Positions 17,441-25,785 of a stretch of DNA of 64,000 nt are shown piece by piece. Position numbers and translations under genes: made by a program. The stretch is from the NCBI GenBank assembly GCA_029860075.1, contig JAOUBX010000010.1, forward strand, positions 1 to 64,000. Direction: 5' to 3'. This DNA comes from Deltaproteobacteria bacterium (GTDB lineage Bacteria > Desulfobacterota > JADFVX01). Within the stretch, counting starts at the first letter, position 1. Each line of letters starts with the position of its first letter. The notes below the pieces were generated by a model. It did no database searches. It worked only from the letters and a program-made list of their open reading frames with translations, and had not been told where the DNA came from.

Positions 17441-18418
17441 ATGATCATGGATTTTCTATTAAAGGAAGAAACTATTTTCTGGTTGAACATAGTTTCTACA
17501 AAACAGGTATCGCAAAATATGCAAAATAGTCAATTATTATCCCTCATTGCCCCCTTAATCCTTGCCCTTATGATGCTGGGCATGGGGCTGTCATTAACGG
17601 TGAATGATTTTAGCCGATTGTTTATCAAGCCCAAGGCCGTATTACTGGGGGTTGGTCTGCAAACCATTGCCTTGCCTGTCACGGGCTACTTCCTGCTTAT
17701 CTTCTCCGGCTTAACAGCGGAATTAGCCGTTGGCTTTATGCTTTTGGTTGCCTGTCCCGGAGGGCCGGGGTCAAACCTGGTTTCCTATATCTGCCGGGGG
17801 GATGCGGCATTATCGGTTACATTAACGGCCATAAGCAGCCTGTTGGCGGTCATCACCATTCCTTTGGTGGTCAATTTTAGTATTGCAGAGTTTATGCAAG
17901 CCGGCCATGTAAATATATCGGTCCTGAAAACAGTGCTTGCCGTGCTATTTATCACCTTGGTACCGCTGTCACTGGGGATGGTGATTGCCCGCCGATTTCC
18001 TGCTTTTGCGGCAGCTGCGGAGCAAAAAGTTAAATTTTTCTCCATTCTCTTTTTATTGGCCCTCGTGTTTTACACCTTCTATAAAGAGCGTAATCATCTG
18101 TCTGAACTTATTCAACAGGTGGGGCTACTCACAATTTTGCTGTGTATTTTAACCCTTTTGATCGGCTTTCTGGTGTCCAGAATGCTTGGTTTTAACAGCA
18201 GAATTCAAAAAACCATTGCCATAGAAGTGGGTATCCAAAACAGCGCTTTGGCCATTGTTGTTGCCGGTTCCATACTCCAGTCAAATTTAATGGCCGTGCC
18301 TGCGGCAATGTATTCTCCGGTAATGATCTCGGCCTCCCTCATGTTTTTACTTTATGAATTTTGGTTCAGGTTTATAAAGCGTCGTAGGACGGACAAGCCT
18401 GCGCCATCCGCCGCATGA
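17441..18418 (+). CDS. Bile acid:sodium symporter (BASS) family transporter
   Basis: About ten hydrophobic segments fill the protein. Family marks include LMMLGMGLSLTVNDF, the conserved VACPGGPGSNLVSYICRGD in the first half and EVGIQNSALAIVVAG in the second, the two crossing regions that bind sodium and substrate. Substrates of this family range from organic acids to steroids and cannot be told here. The start is uncertain: ATG 17519 (MQNSQLLSLIAP) fits the family better than 17441. The final residues RTDKPAPSAA and the stop are encoded inside a REP element (18384-18419), so the original C-terminus has been overwritten. Confidence 0.9.
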   Translation: MIMDFLLKEETIFWLNIVSTKQVSQNMQNSQLLSLIAPLILALMMLGMGLSLTVNDFSRLFIKPKAVLLGVGLQTIALPVTGYFLLIFSGLTAELAVGFMLLVACPGGPGSNLVSYICRGDAALSVTLTAISSLLAVITIPLVVNFSIAEFMQAGHVNISVLKTVLAVLFITLVPLSLGMVIARRFPAFAAAAEQKVKFFSILFLLALVFYTFYKERNHLSELIQQVGLLTILLCILTLLIGFLVSRMLGFNSRIQKTIAIEVGIQNSALAIVVAGSILQSNLMAVPAAMYSPVMISASLMFLLYEFWFRFIKRRRTDKPAPSAA

Positions 18419-18419
18419 T
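18384..18419 (+). repeat. REP element (family 2), copy inside the transporter 3' end
   Basis: GTAGGACGGACAAGCCTGCG begins a 36-bp unit matching the two REPs around the deleted RAYT. It supplies the last ten codons and the TGA of the transporter gene. Confidence 0.8.
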
Positions 18420-18475
18420 TGAAGTTTTCTCTTGGCTCCTTCAGGATGACCTGCTGCCCTTTTTGTTGCTTTTAG

Positions 18476-18979
18476 TCATCTTATATGCTTATTCAGTTGC
18501 TTCTTGTATTTATAGGCTTTTTTGGATGCTTTTGGATGCGTTGCCAATACTTTCTTGTTTTTGTATAGCGTTTTTGAAACCTTGGGATTAGCATTCAGAT
18601 ACGCTTTGTTTTTATAGGCCTCTTTCGCAACTTTCGGGTGCTTGTTGAGCCATTCCCTATTGGAGTAGAGCTTTTTTGCGACTTCAGGATTGTTGTTCAG
18701 CCACGCCCTGTTTTTATAAATTTCTATAGTCACATCAGGGTGTTTTTCAAGCCATTTTCTATTCTCAATTGCTGACTGAAGTACAACCGGGTGATTTTCA
18801 AGCCACTGTCTGTCTTTAAATGCTGATTTAGCCACCTCTGGATGATTTTTCAACCATTTAACTGTATTTTGATTGTCCGGCATCTGGTCAAGATCTTCTG
18901 CAAATGACTTCATGGCAAGTCCCGATGTGATAATAAAGGACATTAGCATGACAATAGATATTGTTTTTGAACATTTCAT
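18476..18979 (-). CDS. Secreted protein of tandem 17-residue HPEV repeats
   Basis: After a signal peptide (about residues 1-27, ending SFA) the 167-residue protein consists almost wholly of a 17-residue unit starting at residues 42, 59, 76, 93, 110, 127 and 144, with a partial eighth at 161. The unit is close to WLxxHPEVAxxxYxNRx: an aromatic or aliphatic pair, His/Asn-Pro-x-Val, and a Tyr-x-Asn-Arg/Lys end. This suggests a helical solenoid in the periplasm or outside the cell. Charge rises sharply toward the C-terminus (lysine-rich). I do not recognise a family or function. AGGAG lies upstream of the start. Confidence 0.8.
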   Translation of the reverse strand: MKCSKTISIVMLMSFIITSGLAMKSFAEDLDQMPDNQNTVKWLKNHPEVAKSAFKDRQWLENHPVVLQSAIENRKWLEKHPDVTIEIYKNRAWLNNNPEVAKKLYSNREWLNKHPKVAKEAYKNKAYLNANPKVSKTLYKNKKVLATHPKASKKAYKYKKQLNKHIR

Positions 18980-19325
18980 AACAGTAAACTCCTTATTAAA
19001 TTATTTTTTTTATATACTATAAACATTTCAACCTGATAAAAGGTTTCTGTCTTTATATTTTTTTTGTCGGAGTGGGGCAACAAGAGTTCTTGGGACACAA
19101 TACCGAACTCCAGCAATGAAGAAATATGTCTCGGGAACTTCCCGTCGAAATGACAAGGAGGCAATATTATGAATCCCCGATTCCACTTTTCTGTATTTAG
19201 GCTATGGGCTGATAATCGGAAAAGAGAGGGTTACACCTCGAATCGTGAAAATTAAAGAATAAAAACTTTATCCCCATCACTTATTTCCCTTGCAAATCAG
19301 GGAATAGCACTCCACAATTGCAAGG
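18980..19325. other. Intergenic stretch, no gene seen
   Basis: AT-rich leader of the repeat-protein gene, then about 200 bases of undistinguished sequence before the deleted ATPase. No family signal or clear hairpin was found. Confidence 0.5.
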
Positions 19326-19606
19326 ATGATTAAGCGATATTTATATTCAAAACTCATTGACTTGGTTAATCAATATCCGGCGGTGGTGCGGAGATTGATT
19401 TGCTGTTGTCCTGGCCCAATGGTGAGCTATGGGCTATCGAGGTTAAGCGAAGCCTTGCTGCCAGGGCAGAAAAAGGTTTTTATGTCGCTTGCAGCGGCCT
19501 GAATCCATCGCGCAAATTTATCGTTTATCCCGGCACGAAATGCTACCGGATTACATCGGATATTGAAGTTATTTCTCCTTCTGTGCTGGTGTCAGCAGTC
19601 CGGTAG
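19326..19606 (+). pseudogene. AAA ATPase with DUF4143, internally deleted
   Basis: From ATG 19326 the frame reads MIKRYLYSKLIDLVNQYPAV, the usual opening of these ATPases just before the Walker A loop. At about 19382 the homology jumps to the other end of the family in a different frame: GGAEIDLLLSWPNGELWAIE, then VKRS and SGLNPSRKFIVYPG, ending at 19606. About 300 residues, including both Walker motifs, are missing. The C-terminal part alone has no good start. It is a relic; intact relatives are common in accessory regions. Confidence 0.8.
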
Positions 19607-19614
19607 AAACTGAT

Positions 19615-19782
19615 ATGGCTCGAAAAGATAGCTCAGCACTAAAGATTGTTGTTCATTTAGGATTGTTTATAACATCTATTTATTTTTTGATAATCTTGAT
19701 GGAAGGAACTTTTGAAATATATAAAATTTCATTAATTGCTGTGCTAGTTGTTTTCTTTATATTACTGGAATTCTTATTATAA
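19615..19782 (+). CDS. Small two-helix membrane protein
   Basis: A 55-residue frame (ATG 19615, TAA 19780-19782) reads MARKDSSALKIVVHLGLFIT and continues with two strongly hydrophobic segments (about residues 11-29 and 38-55) split by EGTFEIYK. The positive N-terminus predicts an inside start. It follows the ATPase relic by eight bases. No ribosome site is obvious, so expression is uncertain. No family recognised. Confidence 0.45.
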   Translation: MARKDSSALKIVVHLGLFITSIYFLIILMEGTFEIYKISLIAVLVVFFILLEFLL

Positions 19783-19824
19783 GTGGATAGGTTGAGTCGA
19801 AAAAAACCGTAGAAACAATTAATC

Positions 19825-21042
19825 TTAATAATTAAGATGCGACTCTTTTGTGCTCCCTTTTGTACTCCTAAAAGTGCATTCTAAATATTTATTGAGAAAT
19901 TCTTCCATCGCTTTTTCAGTGACATGCTCCATTGTAAAAATGTGCGTAAAATTTCCTTCTGGAGAAGAATAAAAAGGTAAATGATACTCTTTTATCAACT
20001 TATTGGAGGGAGCAGGTAAAACTACGCATGGAGAATATTTATGACACCAGGCATCAACACCATTTTCATTTAAAAGGCTTACAAACCATAGCGCCTTTTT
20101 TATAATCAAATTGGTTCGTTGAACCATGCCTTCATACCCTGTTTTTTTAAGTTTCATTAGAGTTACAAAGGGAGAAAAACCGTCACGAGAACCACCGATG
20201 GTTGTATCATATGATGAATAATGTTCAGCATATAATTCAGAATGCAAAAAAGGCAAGCTATCTATTTTGTTTTTGCGTGCAAGAAATAATGACCCTGGTA
20301 TGGGAATACCTAATCTTTTATGAAAACTAACGGACAGAGAATCGACTTCTCCCAGGCTAAAGTCTAAATTTATCGGATTACCTTCTAAAAATGGGGTTAT
20401 CATCCCGCCAAGAGCAGCGTCAATATGTAAATAATATCTACTTTTATCAACATTGAGATGTCGAAGTATTTCCAGTAATTTATCAGCATCGTCATAACAT
20501 CCTTTTGCTACGGTTCCAGAGCAAAATACAATGGTATAATGTTCTTTGTTACATCTTTTAATTTGATTCTCAAAATCACTTGCTGATATTTCACCATATT
20601 TATTGGTTTTTATTTTAACTATTTTTTTATATCTTGTTATAAGGGCTGCTTTTTCAAAACTATTATGTGCTTCTTCGGAAATGATCAATGTAGATTCTTC
20701 TGACATTCTTTTTCCCAGGTGAACACCGTGCAGATTTGATATTGTTGAACAAGGGGTATAATAGCCCCATGCTTCATCAGCGGGAAGCCCCAGGAGACCG
20801 GCTACTAATAATACTAACTCTTTTTCATAATTGAAGGTAACTAAATGACCTCCATCGCCTGTAAAAGGATCGCCCAGATTATTCAAGTTGTAAGATAAAA
20901 GCGGAGCAAATATTTGGCAATCCTTCGCATCTTGATTTATTTGAATACCAAAACATTTTTTTTCCTCTGCATCTAAATAACTTATAAACGATTCAATTTC
21001 ACTATTTAATTGTTCTGATGATAAGGGACTAAATTTATTCAT
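19825..21042 (-). CDS. PLP-dependent decarboxylase, histidine-decarboxylase-like
   Basis: The 405-residue protein is a fold-type I group II decarboxylase. His126 (EEAHNSFEKAA) stacks on the cofactor, Asp208 (LHIDAALGG) binds the pyridine nitrogen, and Lys242 (SVSFHKRLG) forms the Schiff base. Length and motifs fit pyridoxal-type histidine decarboxylases, which make histamine, better than glutamate or tyrosine enzymes, but substrate is inferred. The gene is clearly more AT-rich than its neighbours. It is bracketed by 25-bp direct repeats (19832-19856 and 21357-21381), the first within its own last codons, which suggests acquisition as a unit. No transporter gene accompanies it. Confidence 0.85.
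   Translation of the reverse strand: MNKFSPLSSEQLNSEIESFISYLDAEEKKCFGIQINQDAKDCQIFAPLLSYNLNNLGDPFTGDGGHLVTFNYEKELVLLVAGLLGLPADEAWGYYTPCSTISNLHGVHLGKRMSEESTLIISEEAHNSFEKAALITRYKKIVKIKTNKYGEISASDFENQIKRCNKEHYTIVFCSGTVAKGCYDDADKLLEILRHLNVDKSRYYLHIDAALGGMITPFLEGNPINLDFSLGEVDSLSVSFHKRLGIPIPGSLFLARKNKIDSLPFLHSELYAEHYSSYDTTIGGSRDGFSPFVTLMKLKKTGYEGMVQRTNLIIKKALWFVSLLNENGVDAWCHKYSPCVVLPAPSNKLIKEYHLPFYSSPEGNFTHIFTMEHVTEKAMEEFLNKYLECTFRSTKGSTKESHLNY
19832..19856 (+). repeat. 25-bp direct repeat, left copy, at the decarboxylase 3' end
   Basis: TTAAGATGCGACTC followed by TTTTGTGCTCC is identical at 22 of 25 positions to 21357-21381. It overlaps the last codons of the decarboxylase. Confidence 0.7.
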
Positions 21043-21455
21043 TTAAAACTCTTTTTATCTAAAGTGACGACAATTAAGGTAAAAGATTTTGCCCTGTTGC
21101 TTCGAACGGAAAAAGTGAAGTTGCCTTGTTATGAAACGGTATTTTCCGGGTCCGGGCCTGTTTGCCCGGCAGATATTTTTTATCCCAAAAGCTACCATAT
21201 GAAATATAGCATTGCAAATAGAATGTGACAAATTGAGCAATAATGCTTGATAATTCTCTGATTTAGTGGCATAACATTACTTATTGCCTGATATGAATAA
21301 GAAGATTATTGGGGTAATATCTTAACTGTTCAGTATTGGCCCTTATACTAAAATAGTTAAGGTGCGGCCCTTTTGTGCTCCTTGATAACGTTTTATGGGG
21401 GGCGACTTGTTTTGGTAATAGCTACGCGAAATAAATGTATAGGAGAAGGTTGATT
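21043..21455. other. Intergenic stretch upstream of the decarboxylase and cytochrome
   Basis: It holds a GC-rich hairpin, CCGGGC 21152-21157 with GCCCGG 21164-21169, followed a few bases later by TTTTTT (weak terminator-like on the plus strand), and the right 25-bp repeat at 21357. No ORF with family features was found. Confidence 0.5.
21357..21381 (+). repeat. 25-bp direct repeat, right copy
   Basis: TTAAGGTGCGGCCC followed by TTTTGTGCTCC repeats 19832-19856 with three changes. With the left copy it frames a 1.5-kb segment holding only the decarboxylase gene. Confidence 0.7.
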
Positions 21456-22001
21456 ATGTTTGAAAAAATTATTTTAATCCACAACAGGTCTTTACTGTTT
21501 TTATATTTATTGATCATAGGCATTTCAGTCGCCTTTTCCTCTTTCTCTCTCTTTGCCATGGGTGGTATGAGCATATTTGACGGCGTTCCCACAGAAGAGG
21601 CTTGCCGGGATTGCCATGAAGATCTGATAAATTTCCCCATGCTGGAGAGAAGTAACCCGGATAAGCATCACTTGCTGGTGGGAACACCGATCCCCTTGCC
21701 TGAAGACTCAACGGCGCCCAATGCGCCCGGTGGTTTTCCCGGTGAAGATTATGAGTGTATGTCTTGCCATGAAATGGATTTTATTCCAGAGACCCAGACG
21801 TACGGACTGGCCCCCTTTAGGGATTGCCTTCTTTGTCATCCTGAATGGGTTGTTACGGGGAGTCCCATGATGGGAACAAATATCCATCATGAGACACAAA
21901 CCTTTCTTCTTGGAGATTGTCAGGCGTGCCATGGGAGTGGGATGGATGATGGTGGTATGGGAGGTGGCGGCATGGGTGGTGGTGGCATGGGTGGTATGTA
22001 A
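21456..22001 (+). CDS. Tetrahaem c-type cytochrome with Gly-Met tail
   Basis: The start ATG 21456 has AGGAGAAGG just upstream; an earlier in-frame ATG at 21435 lacks this. After an N-terminal hydrophobic segment (LLFLYLLIIGISVAF) there are four CxxCH sites: CRDCH, CMSCH, CLLCH and CQACH. Scattered histidines (KHH, NIHHET) could be distal ligands. The product is expected in the periplasm or anchored to the membrane, carrying electrons. The last 20 residues are repeated GGM and GGGGM units, an unusual metal-binding or flexible tail. Length is small for the family. It is probably a single-gene unit. Confidence 0.85.
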   Translation: MFEKIILIHNRSLLFLYLLIIGISVAFSSFSLFAMGGMSIFDGVPTEEACRDCHEDLINFPMLERSNPDKHHLLVGTPIPLPEDSTAPNAPGGFPGEDYECMSCHEMDFIPETQTYGLAPFRDCLLCHPEWVVTGSPMMGTNIHHETQTFLLGDCQACHGSGMDDGGMGGGGMGGGGMGGM

Positions 22002-22159
22002 AGAGATTAAAAAAGTAAAAGCCCTGACCGGTGACGGTTATAGTGACACTGCGGTGAGGGAGTTGGACCCGGTCCTGCAGCGTGCGCAATGCGCACGATT
22101 GGAAGACAAATATCATTGCGCGCATGACGCACACTATAAATCTATTTTAAGGAGCTGTG

Positions 22160-22636
22160 ATGGATACAAGGATTGAAGTGATTGAGGAAAAGAAATTCGT
22201 CGGTATGCGGCTGGAGACGAGCCTTTCAAAGGACAAGACCCGGGAATTATGGGAAACCTTTATGCCAATGATGGGGCAAATCAAAAACAGGTTAGATTCA
22301 GGTTTCTATTCCATCAATATATTTGGTGACTTAACAGATTTTAGACAATTTACCCCGCATACGCTCTTTGAGAGATGGGCAGCTGTTGAAGTTTCTGATT
22401 TTGAAGGTGTCCCTGATGAAATGGAGACTTATCTTCTGCCGCCGGGGAAGTATGCTGTTTTTATTCATAAAGGGCCTGCTTCCAACTTTGTTAAAACCTC
22501 GCAATATATATTCGCAAGCTGGCTGCCAAATTCCAAATATGAACTGGACCTGCGGGCGCATTTTGAAATCATGGGAGAAAATTACCGGCCTGATGATCCA
22601 AATGCCACGGAAGAGATATGGATTCCCATAAGGTAA
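22160..22636 (+). CDS. GyrI-like/effector-binding domain protein
   Basis: The 158-residue protein has the SOUL/GyrI-like strand pattern: IEVIEEKKFVGMRLETS at the start, FERWAAVEVSDFEGVPDEME in the middle and LPPGKYAVFIHKGP near residue 100, followed by FEIMGENYRPDDPNATEEIW. Such stand-alone domains bind small organic molecules and are related to the C-terminal part of AraC-type regulators; there is no DNA-binding part here. I use ATG 22160 because AAGGAG sits five bases before it; a GTG at 22157 is the alternative. It is likely a single gene. Confidence 0.8.
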   Translation: MDTRIEVIEEKKFVGMRLETSLSKDKTRELWETFMPMMGQIKNRLDSGFYSINIFGDLTDFRQFTPHTLFERWAAVEVSDFEGVPDEMETYLLPPGKYAVFIHKGPASNFVKTSQYIFASWLPNSKYELDLRAHFEIMGENYRPDDPNATEEIWIPIR

Positions 22637-22714
22637 GGTTGGTTGGCTTGAAGAATAAAAACCCGGCGCGTGAATTAAGTCTTCCTCTTAACCCCGCTAC
22701 AGTTTAAATTTCTT

Positions 22715-24286
22715 TTAAAGCCCCCGCCACTTGCGTCCATCCTTGCCGATAAGCCTGTCTGCCAGTTCAGGCCCCTGGCTTCCCGACTCATACATTTCAA
22801 AAGGTGCAGATTTCGGGTCCGATTCTATCGCTTCAAGCACCGGCGTGAGGAGCTTCCAGGCATAATCGACGCCGTCTTCACGGACAAAGAGGGTATGGTC
22901 CCCTTCGAGGCAATCGATGAGGACTCTTTCATAGGCATCGACGCCGGCACCGCTGTAAAAATCCTTGTATTTAAAGTCCATTACCACTTCCCTGAGACAG
23001 ACCTTTGTGCCGGGCATCTTGGTCTGTAGCGTAAGTTTTATTCCCTCGTCAGGCTGAATGGTAAAAACGAGCGTATTGGGATTGATCTCATCTTCCATGA
23101 CGTTTCTGAACATGAAGTGGGGCACATGCCGGAACTGGACGGCAATTTCCGTTTTTCGCCTTGCCAGTCTTTTCCCGGAGCGCAGGTAGAAGGGAACGCC
23201 CTTCCAGCGCCAGTTGTCCAGGTAAAGCTTGATAGCTGCGTAGGTGGCTGTATGGGAGTTATCCTTTATGTCCTCTTCATCCCTGTAGGAAATAACGGCG
23301 TTATCATCTATCGCGCCTTTGTCGTATTGCCCGAGGGCAAGGTGCTTATTTATTTCACTCAAAGGGATAGGGCGAATCGACCTTAAGACCTTTACCTTTT
23401 CATCTCTCACGGCATCGGCCTCAAAGGCGGCAGGCGGCTCCATGGCTGTCAGTGCTACGAGTTGCAGCATGTGGTTCTGGAACATGTCCCGCATAACGCC
23501 CGATTTATCGTAATAACCGGCCCTGTTTTCGATTCCTATCGATTCGGCTGTCGTAATCTGCACATGGTCGATGTAGCGCCTGTCCCAGATGGGTTCAAAA
23601 ATGCTGTTGGCAAAGCGGAACATGAGAATGTCCTGTACCGTCTCTTTTCCAAGATAATGATCTATCCTGAAAATCTGGTTTTCCTTAAAATAATGACGAA
23701 TGTGGGCATTCAGCGCTCTTGCAGAATCAAGGTCCCGGCCGAAGGGTTTTTCAATAACGATTCTGCGCCAGCCGCCGTTTTCCATGGAGAGGTGGGAGAG
23801 ACCGAGATTTTCCGTAATCGTCGTATAGACGGAAGGTGGCGTTGAAAGGTAGTAAATCCTGTTCCCGCCGGGAATGCCTTCGCTTTCAAGTTCCTTGAGT
23901 TTATGAGACAGTTTTTCATAAGCAGTAAGGTCGGAATAATCAAGCTGCTCATAGTAGAGTGTTGACAGGAATTCTTTTATTTTATTCTCTTTGTTTTTAA
24001 AAGCAGAATCATTGCCGAGGGCCTTTTTCATTTTATCTCTGAAAGCGTCATTGCCCATGTCCTTTCGTCCTGTTCCGACAATGAGAAATTCAGAGGGCAG
24101 GAGACCGTTAATATAAAGCCTGAATAGGGAGGGGATGAGCTTTCTCTTCGTCAGGTCTCCCGATGCGCCGAAGATGACGATTGCGCAGGGTTCTGTGGCC
24201 CTTTCAATTTGACAGGGTGATTTTTTTTCTCTCTCAGTTGCTTTAATGGTTGCCTGAGCGGGGGAGCTATCTTCAACCTTAGCCAT
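22715..24286 (-). CDS. zwf: Glucose-6-phosphate 1-dehydrogenase
   Basis: The 523-residue protein has the NADP-binding GASGDLTKRKLIPSLFRLYI, the substrate-site RIDHYLGKE and the typical middle segment IQITTAESIGIENRAGYYD-like run (at about residues 245-263). It oxidises glucose 6-phosphate to the lactone, the entry to the oxidative pentose phosphate pathway. An N-terminal extension of about 30 polar residues precedes the Rossmann fold. It starts three bases after the gnd stop on the same strand, so the two enzymes are made together. Length is normal. Confidence 0.97.
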   Translation of the reverse strand: MAKVEDSSPAQATIKATEREKKSPCQIERATEPCAIVIFGASGDLTKRKLIPSLFRLYINGLLPSEFLIVGTGRKDMGNDAFRDKMKKALGNDSAFKNKENKIKEFLSTLYYEQLDYSDLTAYEKLSHKLKELESEGIPGGNRIYYLSTPPSVYTTITENLGLSHLSMENGGWRRIVIEKPFGRDLDSARALNAHIRHYFKENQIFRIDHYLGKETVQDILMFRFANSIFEPIWDRRYIDHVQITTAESIGIENRAGYYDKSGVMRDMFQNHMLQLVALTAMEPPAAFEADAVRDEKVKVLRSIRPIPLSEINKHLALGQYDKGAIDDNAVISYRDEEDIKDNSHTATYAAIKLYLDNWRWKGVPFYLRSGKRLARRKTEIAVQFRHVPHFMFRNVMEDEINPNTLVFTIQPDEGIKLTLQTKMPGTKVCLREVVMDFKYKDFYSGAGVDAYERVLIDCLEGDHTLFVREDGVDYAWKLLTPVLEAIESDPKSAPFEMYESGSQGPELADRLIGKDGRKWRGL

Positions 24287-24289
24287 TTT

Positions 24290-25276
24290 TTACTCCTTGT
24301 CTGCCCTGGCATGGCTTACTGCTCCTGCTCCTTTTGAGGTGAGCTTACTCTCCTCACCCTTCCTCACCACGGCATGGCCTCCAAATTCCCGCCTCATGGC
24401 GGCAAGGACCCTGTCGGCAAAGGTGTTTTCCATGCGGGAACGGAATCTTTCAAAAAGAGAAAGCGTAATGACCGGGGCAGGGACTCCGGACTCAACGGCC
24501 TGCTGCACCGTCCATCTTCCTTCACCGGAGTCTTCTACATAGCCCCGGATTTCCTCTAGTTCGGGATCTTTTGAGAACGCTTCTTCGCAAAGTTCGAGAA
24601 GCCATGACCGGACCACGCTTCCCCGGTTCCAGAGGTGTGATACCCGGCCCATGTCCAGCTTGTTGCCGTAGGGTGACCCTTTGAGTATTTCGAAACCCTC
24701 GGCATAGGCCTGCATCATGCCGTATTCAACGCCGTTATGGACCATCTTGACGAAATGCCCTGCGCCGGAAGGGCCGCAATGAAGGTAGCCTCCTTCGGGA
24801 GCCAGCGTTTTTAAAATGGGTTCTATGTGATTAAAGGCTTCTTTTTCGCCACCCACCATGGTGCAGTAACCGATTTCAAGGCCCCAGATGCCGCCGCTCA
24901 CACCGGCATCGATGTAGACTATTCCTTTCTTTGCCAGTATTTCCGATCGTCTTGTGTCGTCCTTGTAGTAACTGTTTCCCCCTTCGACGATAATGTCTCC
25001 TTTATCAATGTATTTTGTAAATTCCTTAATATGATTATCGACGATTTCTCCGGCAGGAAGCATAAGCCAGATGATTCTTGGCGGTTTAAGGCGATGTGCC
25101 ACTTCCTCCAGGCTATAGCAGCCGCCGGCCCCTTCCGATACAAGTTCATCGGTTTTTTCCGGACTCCGGTTATAAACCATGACCTCATGACCACCTTTTA
25201 GAAGGCGTCTTGCCATGTTGGCTCCCATTCTTCCCAAACCGACTATAGCTAGCTGCATTTGTCCTGACCTCCTCAT
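24290..25276 (-). CDS. gnd: 6-phosphogluconate dehydrogenase, decarboxylating, short (GndA/YqeC-type)
   Basis: The 328-residue protein has GLGRMGANMARRLLKGGHEV as its cofactor site, the substrate loop GGNSYYKDDTRR and DAGVSGGIWGLEIGYC, with HFVKMVHNGVEYG. It is the short class, about 300-330 residues, that often prefers NAD. It turns 6-phosphogluconate into ribulose 5-phosphate and CO2. A tail of about 30 residues (KGEESKLTSKGAG) follows the usual end. First gene of the gnd-zwf operon; AGGAGG lies upstream of the start. Confidence 0.95.
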   Translation of the reverse strand: MRRSGQMQLAIVGLGRMGANMARRLLKGGHEVMVYNRSPEKTDELVSEGAGGCYSLEEVAHRLKPPRIIWLMLPAGEIVDNHIKEFTKYIDKGDIIVEGGNSYYKDDTRRSEILAKKGIVYIDAGVSGGIWGLEIGYCTMVGGEKEAFNHIEPILKTLAPEGGYLHCGPSGAGHFVKMVHNGVEYGMMQAYAEGFEILKGSPYGNKLDMGRVSHLWNRGSVVRSWLLELCEEAFSKDPELEEIRGYVEDSGEGRWTVQQAVESGVPAPVITLSLFERFRSRMENTFADRVLAAMRREFGGHAVVRKGEESKLTSKGAGAVSHARADKE

Positions 25277-25491
25277 TCTTTGAAAAAACGCTGTTTTTTT
25301 CTTCTATTTACTCATTCAGTGAACTTTAAAATTGTGTAATTGTCAAGTTAGTTGTTCAACACTGCAAAGGCTCTCTTTTTTTATCACAAAATGGAAGACA
25401 AAAAAAATAATATCAATCCGGAATAATTTTTTCTTGATATTATCTTTTTCACTTTGTATATTTGTTTTAAAAAATGAGAACAACAATATAG

Positions 25492-25749
<258 letters not shown>

Positions 25750-25752
25750 TAT

Positions 25753-25785
25753 AAAAAGCCCCTTTCAAAAAGGGGCTTTTTATTA
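25753..25785. terminator. Bidirectional terminator
   Basis: AAAAAGCCCC and GGGGCTTTTT form a stem with A-rich and T-rich sides, ending the ferredoxin gene on the plus strand and the acyltransferase-hydrolase gene on the minus strand. Confidence 0.88.

Noticed and set aside
21889-22176. 95-residue frame over the cytochrome tail and following gap
   Set aside because: Overlaps the Gly-Met tail in another frame; composition follows from the repeat.
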